Source of the DNA: Streptomyces collinus | GTDB taxonomy: Bacteria > Actinomycetota > Actinomycetes > Streptomycetales > Streptomycetaceae | DNA length: 64,000 nucleotides | NCBI RefSeq assembly: GCF_031348265.1 | Contig: NZ_CP133771.1 | Location: forward strand, 62,001 to 126,000 | Reading direction: 5' to 3' | In this document: positions 53,431 to 62,889 of the stretch, piece after piece | Layout: the number at the start of each line of letters is the position of its first letter | Position numbering within the stretch: position 1 is the stretch's first letter | Notes under the pieces: model-generated | What the model saw: the letters and a program-made list of their open reading frames with translations, nothing else | The model's database searches: none | Told to the model about the DNA's origin: nothing | Translations under genes and position numbers: made by a program

Positions 53431-54270
53431 TCAGCGGGTGGTGAGCATCCCGTCGCGCAGTTGCTTCAGTGTGCGTGTGAGCAGCCGGGAGACGTGCATC
53501 TGGGAGACGCCGAGGTGCTTGCCGATCTGGGCCTGGGTGAGTTCCTCGACGAACCGCATGTGGATGATGCGCCGGTCGCGCTCGTTCAGTTCGGCGAGGA
53601 GGGGGGCCAGTGTGTGGAAGTCCTCCACGAGTTCGAGGGCGGCGTCCTCGATGCCGATGAAGTCCGCCAGCACGGTCTCGCCCGCTTCGCTGCCACCGAT
53701 AGCGGCGTCCAGGGAGGACGAGTTGTAGCCGTTGGAGGCGAGCCTGGCTTCGTTGACTTCCTCTTCGCTCAGGCACATCAGCTGGGCGAGTTCGCCGACG
53801 GTGGGGGTGCGGCCGAGCCTGCTGCGCAGTTCTTCGGTCGCCTTGGCCAGTTGTATGCGGACTTCCTGGAGTCGGCGCGGTACGTGCACCGCCCAGGAGG
53901 TGTCCCGGAAGAAGCGCTTGATCTCGCCGACGATGTAGGGCACCGCGAAGGAGGTGAACTCGACCTCGCGGGCGATCTCGAACCGGTCGATCGCCTTGAT
54001 CAGCCCGATGACGCCGACCTGGACGATGTCTTCCATCTCCTCCGGCCCGCGGCTGCGGAACCGGGCCGCCGCGAAACGGACGAGGGAGATGTTCATCTCG
54101 ATCAGCGTGTTGCGGGCGTACTGGTGCTCCGGAGTGCCTTCCTCCAGCAGTGCGAGCCGGTCGAAGAACAGCCTCGACAGTGCCCGGGCGTCCCTGGGGG
54201 CGACTTTGGAGGGATCGGGTATGTCCGGCAGTGGAGCTGTCTGTGTATCAGCCTGCACGGTGACCGTCAT
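53431..54270 (-). CDS. SigB/SigF-family RNA polymerase sigma factor
   Basis: A 279-residue protein from ATG 54270 with GGGAGG seven bases upstream. Sigma region 2 (YARNTLIEMNISLVRFAAAR, EDIVQVGVIGLIKAIDRFE and FTSFAVPYIVGEIKRFFRD), region 3 (LGRTPTVGELAQLMCLSEEE) and region 4 (ELTQAQIGKHLGVSQMHVS) are all present. This is the stress/differentiation group with several members per Streptomyces genome (sigB, sigF, sigG and others); which one cannot be told. Such factors are held by anti-sigma kinases and freed by STAS antagonists, one of which is encoded at 54654. No anti-sigma gene is adjacent. Confidence 0.9.
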   Translation of the reverse strand: MTVTVQADTQTAPLPDIPDPSKVAPRDARALSRLFFDRLALLEEGTPEHQYARNTLIEMNISLVRFAAARFRSRGPEEMEDIVQVGVIGLIKAIDRFEIAREVEFTSFAVPYIVGEIKRFFRDTSWAVHVPRRLQEVRIQLAKATEELRSRLGRTPTVGELAQLMCLSEEEVNEARLASNGYNSSSLDAAIGGSEAGETVLADFIGIEDAALELVEDFHTLAPLLAELNERDRRIIHMRFVEELTQAQIGKHLGVSQMHVSRLLTRTLKQLRDGMLTTR

Positions 54271-54653
54271 GTTGAGCCCTCCCAGGCTTTGTACGGCCTG
54301 CGCGCCGCAACGTCCGGCTCTCACCGGCCGTTGTCCCGCTCCTACCCCCCTTCGATGGGAGCACACCCGGCGGCTCCCAGACCGGCAATATGCTCCACCT
54401 GCCGCTCAGCTCATGTAAGGCTTGAGGAGGAAGCTGTTCATGCGCGTATCCGTCGGGCGCTGTTGCCGGACTCGTTACGGGGGCACGGGCGGAAGGACAG
54501 CCATGAACCGGGCAAGCGCGGCGAGGGCCTCAGTGAGGACGGGCGGGGCCGTGAAGGCTTCGCCGGTGTCGGAGGCGTCGCTCCGGCAGCTCTGCCGGTG
54601 CTGCCGGGGTGGGATGATCGGCCTGTTCCAGGTTGGGGTGAGGAGGAGCCGCT
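54271..54653. other. Divergent intergenic region between sigma and STAS genes
   Basis: About 380 bases. It must hold promoters for both the sigma gene (minus) and the STAS gene (plus). I could not identify convincing -35/-10 pairs, and the short plus-strand frame at 54422 overlapping the STAS start looks like a shadow. Confidence 0.4.
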
Positions 54654-55010
54654 GTGTTGGTTCCGGTGTCCGGCGTGGCGCGCTCCGGGGACGCCGGGAT
54701 GTGGTCGGTGCTGGTGCTGTCGGGCGACATGGATGTCGCGATGGCTCCGCTGCTGCGGACGGCCGTCGCCGAACTGGTCACCGAGGGCCGGGTGCACCTG
54801 GTGTGGGACCTGGCAGCCGTGACGTTCATGGACTCCGCGTGCCTGGGCACCCTGGTCTATGCGATGCGGTCGACGGAAGCACAGCGAGGCCGCGTGCGGC
54901 TCGCGGGCGCCGGAGCGCAGGTGCGCCGGCTGCTGGAACTGACCGGCCTGGACACGGTGCTGGGGACGTACAAAGATCTTGCTTCTGCCACGGGCCCGCT
55001 GCCCCGATGA
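54654..55010 (+). CDS. STAS-domain anti-sigma factor antagonist
   Basis: A 118-residue protein from GTG 54654 with AGGAGGAG closely upstream. The STAS fold is evident: WSVLVLSGDMDVAMAPLL, then the phosphorylation loop VTFMDSACLGTLVYAMR with the key Ser, and LLELTGLDTVLG at the end. Unphosphorylated STAS proteins bind anti-sigma kinases and release SigB-type sigma factors. The sigma gene is divergent next door and a PP2C phosphatase gene follows, fitting a partner-switching module. Confidence 0.88.
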   Translation: MLVPVSGVARSGDAGMWSVLVLSGDMDVAMAPLLRTAVAELVTEGRVHLVWDLAAVTFMDSACLGTLVYAMRSTEAQRGRVRLAGAGAQVRRLLELTGLDTVLGTYKDLASATGPLPR

Positions 55011-55062
55011 GGGTGCGGGCCGTCCCTGAGGCGTCTTTGCCGGTGCCAAGGGATTGGACAGA

Positions 55063-56787
55063 ATGCGAAGCGTGGAGAGCTTCTCTGAAATGGACACCCA
55101 CGCGCTCCCGCTGGCGGACGAGACGCTGATGTCAGCGCTCTTCGAAGCGGCGGGCGCAGGCGTGTACGCCGTGGACGAAGGCGGGCTGGTGATCGCCTGC
55201 AACCCGTGGGCGGAGCGGCTCCTCGGCTATGAGGCGGGCACGCTGATCGGCGTCGACGCTCACGCGATCCTCAACCCGCGCGCCGGCAACGCGGCCGGTG
55301 TGCCCGAACAGCGGCCGGTACTGCGGGAGGTCGCACTGGGTAAGCGAGTCAGCGGGGATCGCGCCGTGCTGCTGTGTGCCGATGGCAGCCCGCTGCCGGT
55401 GTGGTGGTCCGCGGCCCCGCTGCCGCCGGAGATGGGGCACGGCGCCGGTGCGGTGGTCGTCTTTCACGATATCTCCGCGCAGCGCAAGCGTGAGGGGCAG
55501 CGCGCGGACCGCTACGCGCACAGCGAGACGATGCGTGAACAGGCCGAATACGACCTCTCGGAAGTCACGTGGCTGAGCGAGCTGACGCTGGCCATGGTCA
55601 GCACCCTGGAGGCCGAGCAGTCCCTGGAACGGCTGGCCCGCCAGTTGGTGCCCCGGCTCGCGGACACCGCCGTCGTTCACCTCTGCGAGGGGGAGGCGCT
55701 GCGCCCTGTCGCCTGGGCGCACCACCTGCCCGATGTGCTGCCCGCCAGTCCCTCCGAGGCACCGGGGCTGCCCGAGGATTCCGCCCACCACGCCGCGCTA
55801 CGGCGGGTGATGCAGGGTGGCGGGATGCAGCAGACCGCCGGTCCGGCTGTGGACGGTTCGGCGCAGACCGGGCTGCTGGGCGTGGCGGAGGCCGTCGATG
55901 TCTTGGTGGTGCCGCTCAGGCTGCGTGCCACGACACTCGGGGCGCTCACTGTGGCCAGGGCGGCGGCCAGCCCGCCGTTCAACGAGGCCGACCGGGTACT
56001 GGCCGACGAAGTCGCCCGCCGCACCGCCCTGGGGCTGGACAACGCCCGCCTGCACGCAGCCCAGGCCGACATCGCCGCCACTCTCCAGCGTGCCCTGCTC
56101 ACCGACCTGCCCGAGGTGTCCGGACTGGAACTGGCCGCCCACTACCAGCCGGCACAGCGGGCTGCCGAAGTCGGCGGCGACTGGTACGACGCCTTCCCTT
56201 TGGACGGCGAGGACATCGCTCTGGTCATCGGCGACGTCACCGGCCACGACATCCAGGCCGCCTCCCGCATGAGTGAACTGCGCAACATGCTGCGCGCCCT
56301 GGCCGTCGACCGGCCCGAGGAGGGCCCGGGACAGATCCTGCGCCGCCTGGACACGGCCCAGTCCCGCCTGACCCTCGCCGACGCCGCCACCGTCATCCTC
56401 GCCCGCCTGAGTCCGTCATCCGACGGCAGGTGGGAACTGTCCTGGTCCGTCGCCGGGCACCCCCCGCCCCTTCTCCTGACCACCGAGAGCACATCGACCT
56501 ACCTCACCGGACCCAGCGCCATGCTGCTCGGCCTCCGGCCCACCGTGCAGCGCCCCACCGCACGCATGATGCTGCCCGCCGGCTCCACCCTCGTGCTCTA
56601 CACCGATGGTCTGGTCGAATCCCGCAGCCAGGACATCGACACCGGCATGACCCGCTTGCGCCAGTACACCGACACCCACCGGGGCCTGCCCCTGCCCCGC
56701 CTGTGTGCAGACCTGGCCCGCGACCTCGGCGACACCCGCGACGACATCACCCTCCTCGCCGCCCGCACCCCCGGCACTCGCGGGTAG
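55063..56787 (+). CDS. PAS-GAF-PP2C (SpoIIE-type) phosphatase
   Basis: About 574 residues from ATG 55063 (AAGGGA nine bases upstream); ATG 55090 and TTG 55054 are alternatives. An N-terminal PAS domain (ALFEAAGAGVYAVDEGGLVI, NPWAERLLGYEAG) is followed by a GAF domain (about 175-325). Next comes the SpoIIE/PP2C domain, with AAEVGGDWYDAFPL, IALVIGDVTGHDIQAAS and TLVLYTDGLVESR, whose Asp residues bind metal. It should dephosphorylate the STAS protein encoded just upstream and so activate the sigma factor. No HATPase kinase domain is fused. Confidence 0.9.
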   Translation: MRSVESFSEMDTHALPLADETLMSALFEAAGAGVYAVDEGGLVIACNPWAERLLGYEAGTLIGVDAHAILNPRAGNAAGVPEQRPVLREVALGKRVSGDRAVLLCADGSPLPVWWSAAPLPPEMGHGAGAVVVFHDISAQRKREGQRADRYAHSETMREQAEYDLSEVTWLSELTLAMVSTLEAEQSLERLARQLVPRLADTAVVHLCEGEALRPVAWAHHLPDVLPASPSEAPGLPEDSAHHAALRRVMQGGGMQQTAGPAVDGSAQTGLLGVAEAVDVLVVPLRLRATTLGALTVARAAASPPFNEADRVLADEVARRTALGLDNARLHAAQADIAATLQRALLTDLPEVSGLELAAHYQPAQRAAEVGGDWYDAFPLDGEDIALVIGDVTGHDIQAASRMSELRNMLRALAVDRPEEGPGQILRRLDTAQSRLTLADAATVILARLSPSSDGRWELSWSVAGHPPPLLLTTESTSTYLTGPSAMLLGLRPTVQRPTARMMLPAGSTLVLYTDGLVESRSQDIDTGMTRLRQYTDTHRGLPLPRLCADLARDLGDTRDDITLLAARTPGTRG

Positions 56788-57308
56788 AGCCGCCGCAGAC
56801 CGCCAACCACTCCCCGGGCCGCCGCCATTGGGGGCCTGCCTGTGTTCTAGGAGCACTTTCGCCTGCGTGGATGGGGCCTCCCCCCTCCCCCCAGGACACC
56901 GGCCTGGGAGTCCCGTCGATGATGACGTGGATGCGGGCCCGCGCGTCCCGACCACGGAGCTTCCTCGAGCGCGGCGGCGGTCGGCGCCTACAAGGGCAGC
57001 GAGTTCGGCACCGGCAGCAGGCGTTCGTGAGGTCTTTCAACAGTCGGCTGCTCGTGCGCCGGTGGTGGTGCGGGGGTTGCGGCGGTGGATCTCGTCGCCG
57101 TCGGCGCGGTTGTCGCGGAGGAACCATGCGGCGCTCGCCCGCAAGGACGTCGTCTCCCAGGTCAACGGAGGATCTCCCACCGGTCTCGAAGGCCGCTCCC
57201 CGTGGCCGCTTCGAGACACTTCCGCAACGTCCCGTACCGCACGTTCGGGCCCCCCGCTCCGTCACAGTCGCAAGAAGCCGACGCCAACGGATGTAGGGGG
57301 CAAGGACG
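56788..57308. other. Degraded transposase remnant within intergenic DNA
   Basis: No intact gene. On the minus strand around 56900-57000 the phrase RARIHVIIDGTPRPVSWGEG recalls the catalytic start of IS5-type transposases (HxIVDGxGIPLAVS). Around 57050-57200 a further short sense segment is present. Both lack starts and neighbours, so this is at most an old IS trace upstream of the vWA gene. Confidence 0.3.
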
Positions 57309-58814
57309 ATGGAGCGGTTCCGGACACGAAAAGCGCTGCTCGCGCTCATGGCCGCGAGCGGACTGCTGCTCACCGCGTGCAGCGGGGGCGGCGACACCGG
57401 CGACGGCAGCAAGGCCGCCGACCGCCCCGGGTACGGTGCGGGCGAACCCGCACCCGCCTACGGCGACGAGGACGGCACGAGCGAGCGGGAGGACCTCCGC
57501 GAAGACCCCGGCCACCTCTCCACGTTCGCTCTGGACGTCGACACCGCCTCCTACGACTACGCGCGCCGCGCCCTGGCCGACGGCCGGCTGCCCGACCCGT
57601 CGACGGTCCGCCCCGAGGAGTTCGTCAACAGCTTCCGCCAGGACTACGAACGGCCCGACGGCGACGGCTTCTCAGTCACCGTCGACGGTGCCCGCACCGA
57701 CGACGAGGACTGGTCCCTGGTTCGCGTCGGCCTCGCCACCCGCACCTCGGAACGTGGCGGCGAACGCCCGCCCGCCGCCCTCACCTTCGTCATCGACGTC
57801 TCGGGCTCCATGGACGAACCAGGCCGCCTGGACCTCACCAAGGAGTCCCTCTCGGTGATGACGGACCGGCTGCGCGACGACGACTCGGTCGCGCTCGTGA
57901 CCTTCAGCGACGAGGCCGAGACCGTCCTGTCCATGACCCGCCTCGGCGGCAACCGCGACGAGATCCAGGACGCCATCTCCGACCTGGACACCCAGGACTC
58001 CACCAACCTCGGTGCCGGCGTCGAGACCGGCTACGAAACGGCCGTCGAGGGTCTGCGCGAGGGCGCCACCAACCGGGTCGTCCTCATCTCCGATGCCCTC
58101 GCCAACACCGGCGACACCGACGCGAACAGCATCCTGGAGCGCATCTCCGGTGAACGCCGCGAGCACGGCATCACCCTCTTCGGTGTCGGCGTCGGCAGCG
58201 ACTACGGCGACGCCCTCATGGAGAGGCTCGCCGACAAGGGCGACGGCCACACCGTCTACGTGTCCGACTCCGGCGAGGCCCGCAAGGTCTTCTCCGAGCA
58301 GCTCCCGCGCAACGTCGACCTCACCGCCCGCGACGCCAAGGCCCAGGTCGCCTTCGACCCCGAGACGGTCGAGGAGTTCCGCCTCATCGGCTACGACAAC
58401 CGCCGCGTCGCCGACGAGGACTTCCGCGACGACCGGGTCGACGGCGGCGAGGTCGGCCCCGGCCACACCGTCACCGCCCTGTACGCCGTGCGCACCGAAC
58501 CCGGCGCCCGGGGCCACCTCGCCACCGCCACCGTCCGCTGGCTCGACCCCGAGACCCGCGACCCGCACGAGGAGACCGGCGACCTGGAGGCCGGCGCCCT
58601 GGATGACTCCCTCTGGAGCGCGAACCGCGGCCTGCGGACCGCCGCCACGGCCGCCTACTTCGCCGACGCCCTCGGCCACGGCGACCACGACCTGCCCGAC
58701 GCCCCACGACTGGACGAACTCGCCGACCACGCCTACGACTTGGCCGACAGCACGGAGAGCGAGGAGATCCGCCGGCTCGCCGAGGCGATCGACACCGCGA
58801 ACCGCATGATGTGA
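57309..58814 (+). CDS. vWA-domain lipoprotein (YfbK-like)
   Basis: A 501-residue protein from ATG 57309 with AAGGA close upstream. A lipoprotein signal peptide ends at LLLTACSGGG, with the lipobox Cys about residue 24. An N-terminal von Willebrand factor-associated region (STFALDVDTASYDYARRAL) is followed by a vWA domain with the MIDAS sequence FVIDVSGSMDEPGR and the later DSTNLGAGVETGYETA and VVLISDALANTG strands. A C-terminal domain completes the YfbK/DUF3520-type layout (AVRTEPGARGHLATATVRWL). It is probably anchored outside the membrane and binds a protein or metal-bridged partner; role unknown. Confidence 0.88.
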   Translation: MERFRTRKALLALMAASGLLLTACSGGGDTGDGSKAADRPGYGAGEPAPAYGDEDGTSEREDLREDPGHLSTFALDVDTASYDYARRALADGRLPDPSTVRPEEFVNSFRQDYERPDGDGFSVTVDGARTDDEDWSLVRVGLATRTSERGGERPPAALTFVIDVSGSMDEPGRLDLTKESLSVMTDRLRDDDSVALVTFSDEAETVLSMTRLGGNRDEIQDAISDLDTQDSTNLGAGVETGYETAVEGLREGATNRVVLISDALANTGDTDANSILERISGERREHGITLFGVGVGSDYGDALMERLADKGDGHTVYVSDSGEARKVFSEQLPRNVDLTARDAKAQVAFDPETVEEFRLIGYDNRRVADEDFRDDRVDGGEVGPGHTVTALYAVRTEPGARGHLATATVRWLDPETRDPHEETGDLEAGALDDSLWSANRGLRTAATAAYFADALGHGDHDLPDAPRLDELADHAYDLADSTESEEIRRLAEAIDTANRMM

Positions 58815-58823
58815 CCCCGCCCA

Positions 58824-58851
58824 TTGACCCATGCTTACTTATGAGTAAGTT
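58824..58851 (+). promoter_or_regulatory. Promoter with palindromic operator before the acyl-CoA ligase gene
   Basis: A -35 box TTGACC (58824-58829) and a -10 box TAAGTT (58846-58851) are 16 bases apart. Between and over the -10 lies the palindrome CTTACT-TATG-AGTAAG (58834-58849). A repressor bound there would block transcription. TTACTnnTGAGTAA-like sites are typical of TetR-family regulators of fatty-acid metabolism; the regulator gene is not next door. The gene starts at 58910. Confidence 0.6.
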
Positions 58852-58909
58852 GACTCCAGAGTAAATAGGTTCGGCAGCACGTCAGCCTCATCCGCGACCG
58901 GGAGCCGTC

Positions 58910-60835
58910 ATGGGCGTACGCAAGGATCTGCAACGGGCGAAACACCGCACCGACCTGGCGATCCGCACGAAGCCCGAGACCGCCAGGGACGAGCGGGGCA
59001 TCGTCCGCGAGGCCCGCACGGCTCCCCTCGCGCCCCGCCCGACGACCGGCAGCATCGCCGACATCCCCTCCACCAACGCGGCCGAGGCCCCCGACGCCGT
59101 GGTCCTGCGCCGCGAGCGGCACGGCACCTGGCAGCCCGTCACGGCGGCGGCCTTCGCCCGCGAGGTCACCGCCGTGGCCAAGGGCCTGATCGCGGCCGGC
59201 CTCGAGCCGGGCGGCCGCGTCGCCGTCATGTCCCGCACCCGCTACGAGTGGACGGTCCTGGACTTCGCGATCTGGTCGGCAGGCGGCCAGACCGTCCCGG
59301 TCTACGCCACCTCTTCCGCCGACCAGGTGGAATGGATCGTCCGCGACTCGGGCGCCCGCCACGTGGTCACCGAGACGGCCGCGAACGCCGGCACCGTCCT
59401 GACCGGCACGGCCGCCCACCCCGAACCCCCACGCGTCTGGCAGTTGGACGGCGGCGCCCTCGACGACCTCACCGCCCTCGGCCGGGACGTCCCCGACGAG
59501 GAGGTCACCAAGCGCCGCACCGCCCTGACCCCCGACACCACCGCGACCCTCTGCTACACCTCCGGCACCACCGGCCGCCCCAAGGGCTGCGTCCTCACCC
59601 ACGCCAACCTGCACGCCGAGGCCGCCAACACCGTCGAACTGCTGCACCCCCTGTTCAAGGAGGTCACCGGCGAGACCGCCTCGACGCTCCTCTTCCTCCC
59701 GCTCGCGCACATCCTCGGCCGCACCCTGCAGATCGCCTGCCTGATGGGCCGCATCGAGATCGGCCACTGCCCGGGCATCAAGCCCGACGAACTCCGCCCG
59801 GCGCTCAGGGCGTTCCGCCCGACCTTCCTGGTCGGCGTCCCGTACCTCTTCGAGAAGATCCACGACACCGGCCGCGCCACCGCCGAGAAGCTCGGCCGCG
59901 GCGCCTCCTTCGACCGCGCCCACCGCATCGCCGTCCGCTTCGGCCACGCCCACATGAACCGGTTCCTGGGCAAGGGCCCCGGACCCGGCCTCGGACTGCG
60001 CGCCGCGTGGGCCCTGTACGACCTGCTGGTCTACCGCCGAATCCGCAAGGAACTGGGCGGCCGCGTGCGCTACGCCATCAGCGGCGGCAGCCCCCTCGAC
60101 CGCGACCTGAACCTCTTCTTCTACGCGGCCGGCATCCTCATCTACGAGGGCTACGGCCTCACCGAGACCACCGCCGCCGCCACCATCGTCCCGCCCCTGG
60201 ACCCCCGCCCCGGCACGGTCGGCCTCCCGGTCCCCGGCACCGCCGTCCGCATCGCCGACGACGGCGAGGTCCTCATCAAGGGCGGCATCGTCTTCGGCGC
60301 CTACTGGAACAACCCGTCCGCGACCGGGGAGGCCCTGAACGACGGCTGGTTCGCCACCGGCGACCTCGGCTCCCTCGACGAGGACGGCTACCTCACCATC
60401 ACCGGCCGCAAGAAGGACATCCTCGTCACCACCGGCGGCAAGAACGTCTCCCCGGCCGTCCTGGAGGACCGCCTGCGCAGCCGCCCGCCCGTCGGGCAGT
60501 GCCTCGTCGTCGGCGACAACCGCCCCTACGTCGCCGCCCTGATCACCCTCGACCCGGAAGCCCTCGCCCACTGGCTGGCGGTCCGCAAACTCCCCGCCGA
60601 CACCCCGCTGTCCGAGCTGGTCCACGACGAACGCCTGCGCGCCGACGTGCAGAAGGCGGTCGACCACGCCAACGAGGCCGTCTCGCGCGCCGAGTCGATC
60701 CGCGCGTTCACCCTCGTCGAGGGCGACTTCACCGAGGAGAACGGGCTGCTGACCCCGTCCCTGAAGGTCAAGCGCCAGGCGGCGACGGCGGCATACGCGG
60801 ACGTCATCGAGGCCCTGTACGCGAACAAGCCCTGA
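58910..60835 (+). CDS. fadD: Long-chain acyl-CoA ligase (AMP-forming)
   Basis: A 641-residue ANL-superfamily enzyme from ATG 58910. Core motifs: YTSGTTGRPKG (P-loop), YEGYGLTETTA, DGWFATGDLG and the hinge TGRKKDILVT, with a catalytic Lys expected near the end (SLKVKRQA). The sequence resembles bacterial and plant-type long-chain acyl-CoA synthetases rather than peptide-synthetase domains. It activates fatty acids with ATP and CoA for degradation or lipid synthesis. The palindrome in its promoter suggests fatty-acid- or acyl-CoA-responsive control. The very long antisense frame across it is a composition artefact. Confidence 0.9.
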   Translation: MGVRKDLQRAKHRTDLAIRTKPETARDERGIVREARTAPLAPRPTTGSIADIPSTNAAEAPDAVVLRRERHGTWQPVTAAAFAREVTAVAKGLIAAGLEPGGRVAVMSRTRYEWTVLDFAIWSAGGQTVPVYATSSADQVEWIVRDSGARHVVTETAANAGTVLTGTAAHPEPPRVWQLDGGALDDLTALGRDVPDEEVTKRRTALTPDTTATLCYTSGTTGRPKGCVLTHANLHAEAANTVELLHPLFKEVTGETASTLLFLPLAHILGRTLQIACLMGRIEIGHCPGIKPDELRPALRAFRPTFLVGVPYLFEKIHDTGRATAEKLGRGASFDRAHRIAVRFGHAHMNRFLGKGPGPGLGLRAAWALYDLLVYRRIRKELGGRVRYAISGGSPLDRDLNLFFYAAGILIYEGYGLTETTAAATIVPPLDPRPGTVGLPVPGTAVRIADDGEVLIKGGIVFGAYWNNPSATGEALNDGWFATGDLGSLDEDGYLTITGRKKDILVTTGGKNVSPAVLEDRLRSRPPVGQCLVVGDNRPYVAALITLDPEALAHWLAVRKLPADTPLSELVHDERLRADVQKAVDHANEAVSRAESIRAFTLVEGDFTEENGLLTPSLKVKRQAATAAYADVIEALYANKP

Positions 60836-60839
60836 ACTT

Positions 60840-61171
60840 GCCGTCAACGTGGAGTTCTCGTCGGGCCAGTGCTGGTCCAGGGAGCGCTGGGCACCGAAGT
60901 CGATCCGGACGGTGCCGATGCGGTCGACCGTGTCGGGGGCATCGCCGTCATCGGGGTGCTCGAACAGCCGGCGGTGGCGCTCGGCCAGGGCGGCGGGCGG
61001 CGGGCGGTCTATTCTGCGGCCAGGAGGTCCGCGGCAACCTCGGCGGTGGCCGGCCACGAGGATCCGGAAGAACCACCCGTCCTTTCCGATGAGGCAGCCG
61101 GAGTTGTCCCCGTTCTCGTCGCGGCAGCACTCCGGAGCCCGCTCGCGCACGGTCGCGACGACGGCGCTCAC
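60840..61171 (-). CDS. Unidentified, possibly truncated protein gene
   Basis: A minus-strand segment from about 61171 reads as plausible protein (PECCRDENGDNSGCLIGKDG, then ERHRRLFEHPDDGDAPDTVD) for about 110 residues. The frame then runs without a stop into the antisense of the acyl-CoA ligase gene. That suggests a real gene whose 3' part was lost when it met its neighbour. No family recognised and the start is uncertain. Confidence 0.3.
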
Positions 61172-61179
61172 CAGTCGCC

Positions 61180-61617
61180 GTCGGCCGCGACGTCACCGAA
61201 CAGGGCGTGGGTGCCCGTGTCGCCGTCGACCCTTCGCTCAGCTGCGGCGAGTGCCATTACTGCCGCCTCGGCAAGTACAACCTGTGCGAGCGCTGGGCGG
61301 CCATCGGCGTCACGAACGCAGGCGGGGCAGCGGAATACGCCGTGGCCCGGTCGCCAACCGCGTCGTCCTGCCCGACCACGTATCCTCCGACGACGCCGCT
61401 CTGATCGAGCCGCTCGCCTGCGCTGTACGCGGGTACGACGTTCTGCGCAGCCAGCCGGCCGGCCATGTACTCATCTACGGTTCGGGCACGATGGCCTGAT
61501 GATGCTGGAGCCGGCCAAGCGCACGGGTGCAGCCAGCGTCGACGTGATCGACATCAACTCGTCGCGTCTGGAGACCGCACGAACGCTGGGATGCTCCAAC
61601 GTCGCGTCTTTGCGCTG
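61180..61617 (+). pseudogene. Zinc-dependent alcohol dehydrogenase, internal fragment with frameshifts
   Basis: In three successive frames the sequence reads as a medium-chain Zn-dehydrogenase. First GARVAVDPSLSCGECHYCRL and GKYNLCERWA (structural zinc Cys cluster). Then NRVVLPDHVSSDDAALIEPL and VLIYGSGTM (Rossmann entry). Then VDVIDINSSRLETARTLGCS. The N-terminal catalytic part and the C-terminus are missing, and frame changes occur near 61350 and 61495. It is inactive. Confidence 0.7.
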
Positions 61618-62323
61618 ACGAGCTCGACATGCCCCGTGAGGGCGGAACGTATCTCCCCGGAGCTCACATCGTCCCGGCGAACAAGGTCGAGGTCCTTGAG
61701 GTGCTCGAAGAACGGCCGCCCAGGGCCGGCGCTTGAAGCAACGCCGTAAGTGTCGTGCGCCTCATGGAGCCGGTCGAGGTCACATCTCCGCTCCGTTGAG
61801 CAGCGCGATGACCTGGCTGGACACCTCGCGCGGACTGTGGCTTGCTGCCCGCGCAAGGAGCCGTGAGTAGTCGTTCGGGCCGCCTGTGGCCGTCTGAGGT
61901 GCGTGTCGTTCGGAGCCGACATCGTACCCGCGCCCCTTCCAGAAGGGTCAGCGCCGGTGCGCAGCGCCCCCCGGAGCGCGGCGTCCTTTCGTGGCCGCTC
62001 TCGGGGCCGGTTTGCGCAGCACAGCCCCACGACCGGCTCCTACGCCTTGATCCACCCCACGATCAAGAACGGCAGCGGCGTCTGTTTCTCATCACGTGGG
62101 CCGCGATCACCCTGACGTCCCGCCGCCTCACCCGCAAGCCGACCCGACGGAGGGACACGGCCACCCCGGCCGCGGTGGCCGTCGCCGCCTGACGGCCGCG
62201 ATGCTTCTCGGGTTAGGTTTCCGGCGGCATCACCTCGGTGACCAAGCACTCGAAAGCGGGCACTCGTTTCCGCTCCGGCGTCAGGGGCAGTCGCATCGTA
62301 GACGCGTCGATGAAGGGACCGAC
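61618..62323. other. Gap of about 700 bases, possible decayed segments
   Basis: No supported gene. The minus strand at about 61620-61790 reads DLDRLHEAHDTYGVASSAGP and FFEHLKDLDLVRRDD, which may be a remnant. The plus strand at about 62040-62190 gives a short Arg-rich frame. Neither has a start signal or a recognised family. Confidence 0.35.
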
Positions 62324-62497
62324 ATGAGCACTGGGGAGAAGGCCAAGGCTACGACCGAGCAGGTTGTCGGGAAGGCTGTCAGGAAGCTGGCCCACGCGAT
62401 GGGCAAGGACACCACCGCCGCCAAGGGCGCCGCACTGGAGGCACGGGGCAAGGCCCGAGCAACCAAGGAGAGGGCGAAGGGCAGCTTCCGTCACTGA
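62324..62497 (+). CDS. CsbD-family stress protein
   Basis: A 57-residue protein from ATG 62324 with AAGGGA closely upstream. The sequence MSTGEKAKATTEQVVGKAVR and the later AKGAALEARGKARATKERAK follow the CsbD pattern of a small, highly charged helical protein. CsbD-type genes are usually under general-stress (SigB-type) control; a SigB-family gene lies about 8 kb away but no matching promoter was confirmed. Molecular role unknown. Confidence 0.75.
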   Translation: MSTGEKAKATTEQVVGKAVRKLAHAMGKDTTAAKGAALEARGKARATKERAKGSFRH

Positions 62498-62614
62498 TCG
62501 CCCCCAGGGATGGCGCGAAACGGTTGCGCCGCCCCTCTCGTCGAACACGGCGGAGCCCGTCTGCCGTCCACCCGCGGCCCGAGCCCGCACGCGGTCCGTG
62601 CCACTCGTGGCGGG

Positions 62615-62839
62615 TCAGGTCCCGCTCCGGCGGCGGGCGACCACGACGAGAGTGATCACAGCGGTCACGGTCAGCAGCCCGCAGATCACGGCCGGCGCCA
62701 CCAGGACACCTGGGCCGAGAGGATCGCCGTCGTCGGCCCGGGCGGCCCAGAAGGCGAATGCGAGGGCCGCCGCGGCGAACAGCGGCGTGAAGACCGCCGC
62801 CGGCAGAAAACGCAACTTCAGGTCACTGCGCGCCGTCAC
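62615..62839 (-). CDS. Small two-helix membrane protein (DUF6343-like)
   Basis: A 74-residue protein if GTG 62839 is used. The preceding sense residues (RRSGSER before VTARSDLKLRF) look like the normal N-terminus of the family but have no start in frame. An ATG at about 62876 is in a neighbouring frame, so a small indel may have occurred. Two hydrophobic helices follow (AVFTPLFAAAALAFAFWAA and VICGLLTVTAVITLVVVA). Function unknown. Confidence 0.5.
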   Translation of the reverse strand: MTARSDLKLRFLPAAVFTPLFAAAALAFAFWAARADDGDPLGPGVLVAPAVICGLLTVTAVITLVVVARRRSGT

Positions 62840-62889
62840 CCTCTCACTTCCGCTACGCCGGCCGGGGTCGTTGCATGAGGATCTCTGTG

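Noticed and set aside
58835..61171. A 778-codon open frame on the minus strand opposite the acyl-CoA ligase gene
   Set aside because: It is the antisense of a clear ANL enzyme, has Gly/Val/Ala/Asp-biased composition and no domain. Long antisense frames are usual in GC-rich DNA. Only its first 110 codons, outside the ligase gene, look possibly real.
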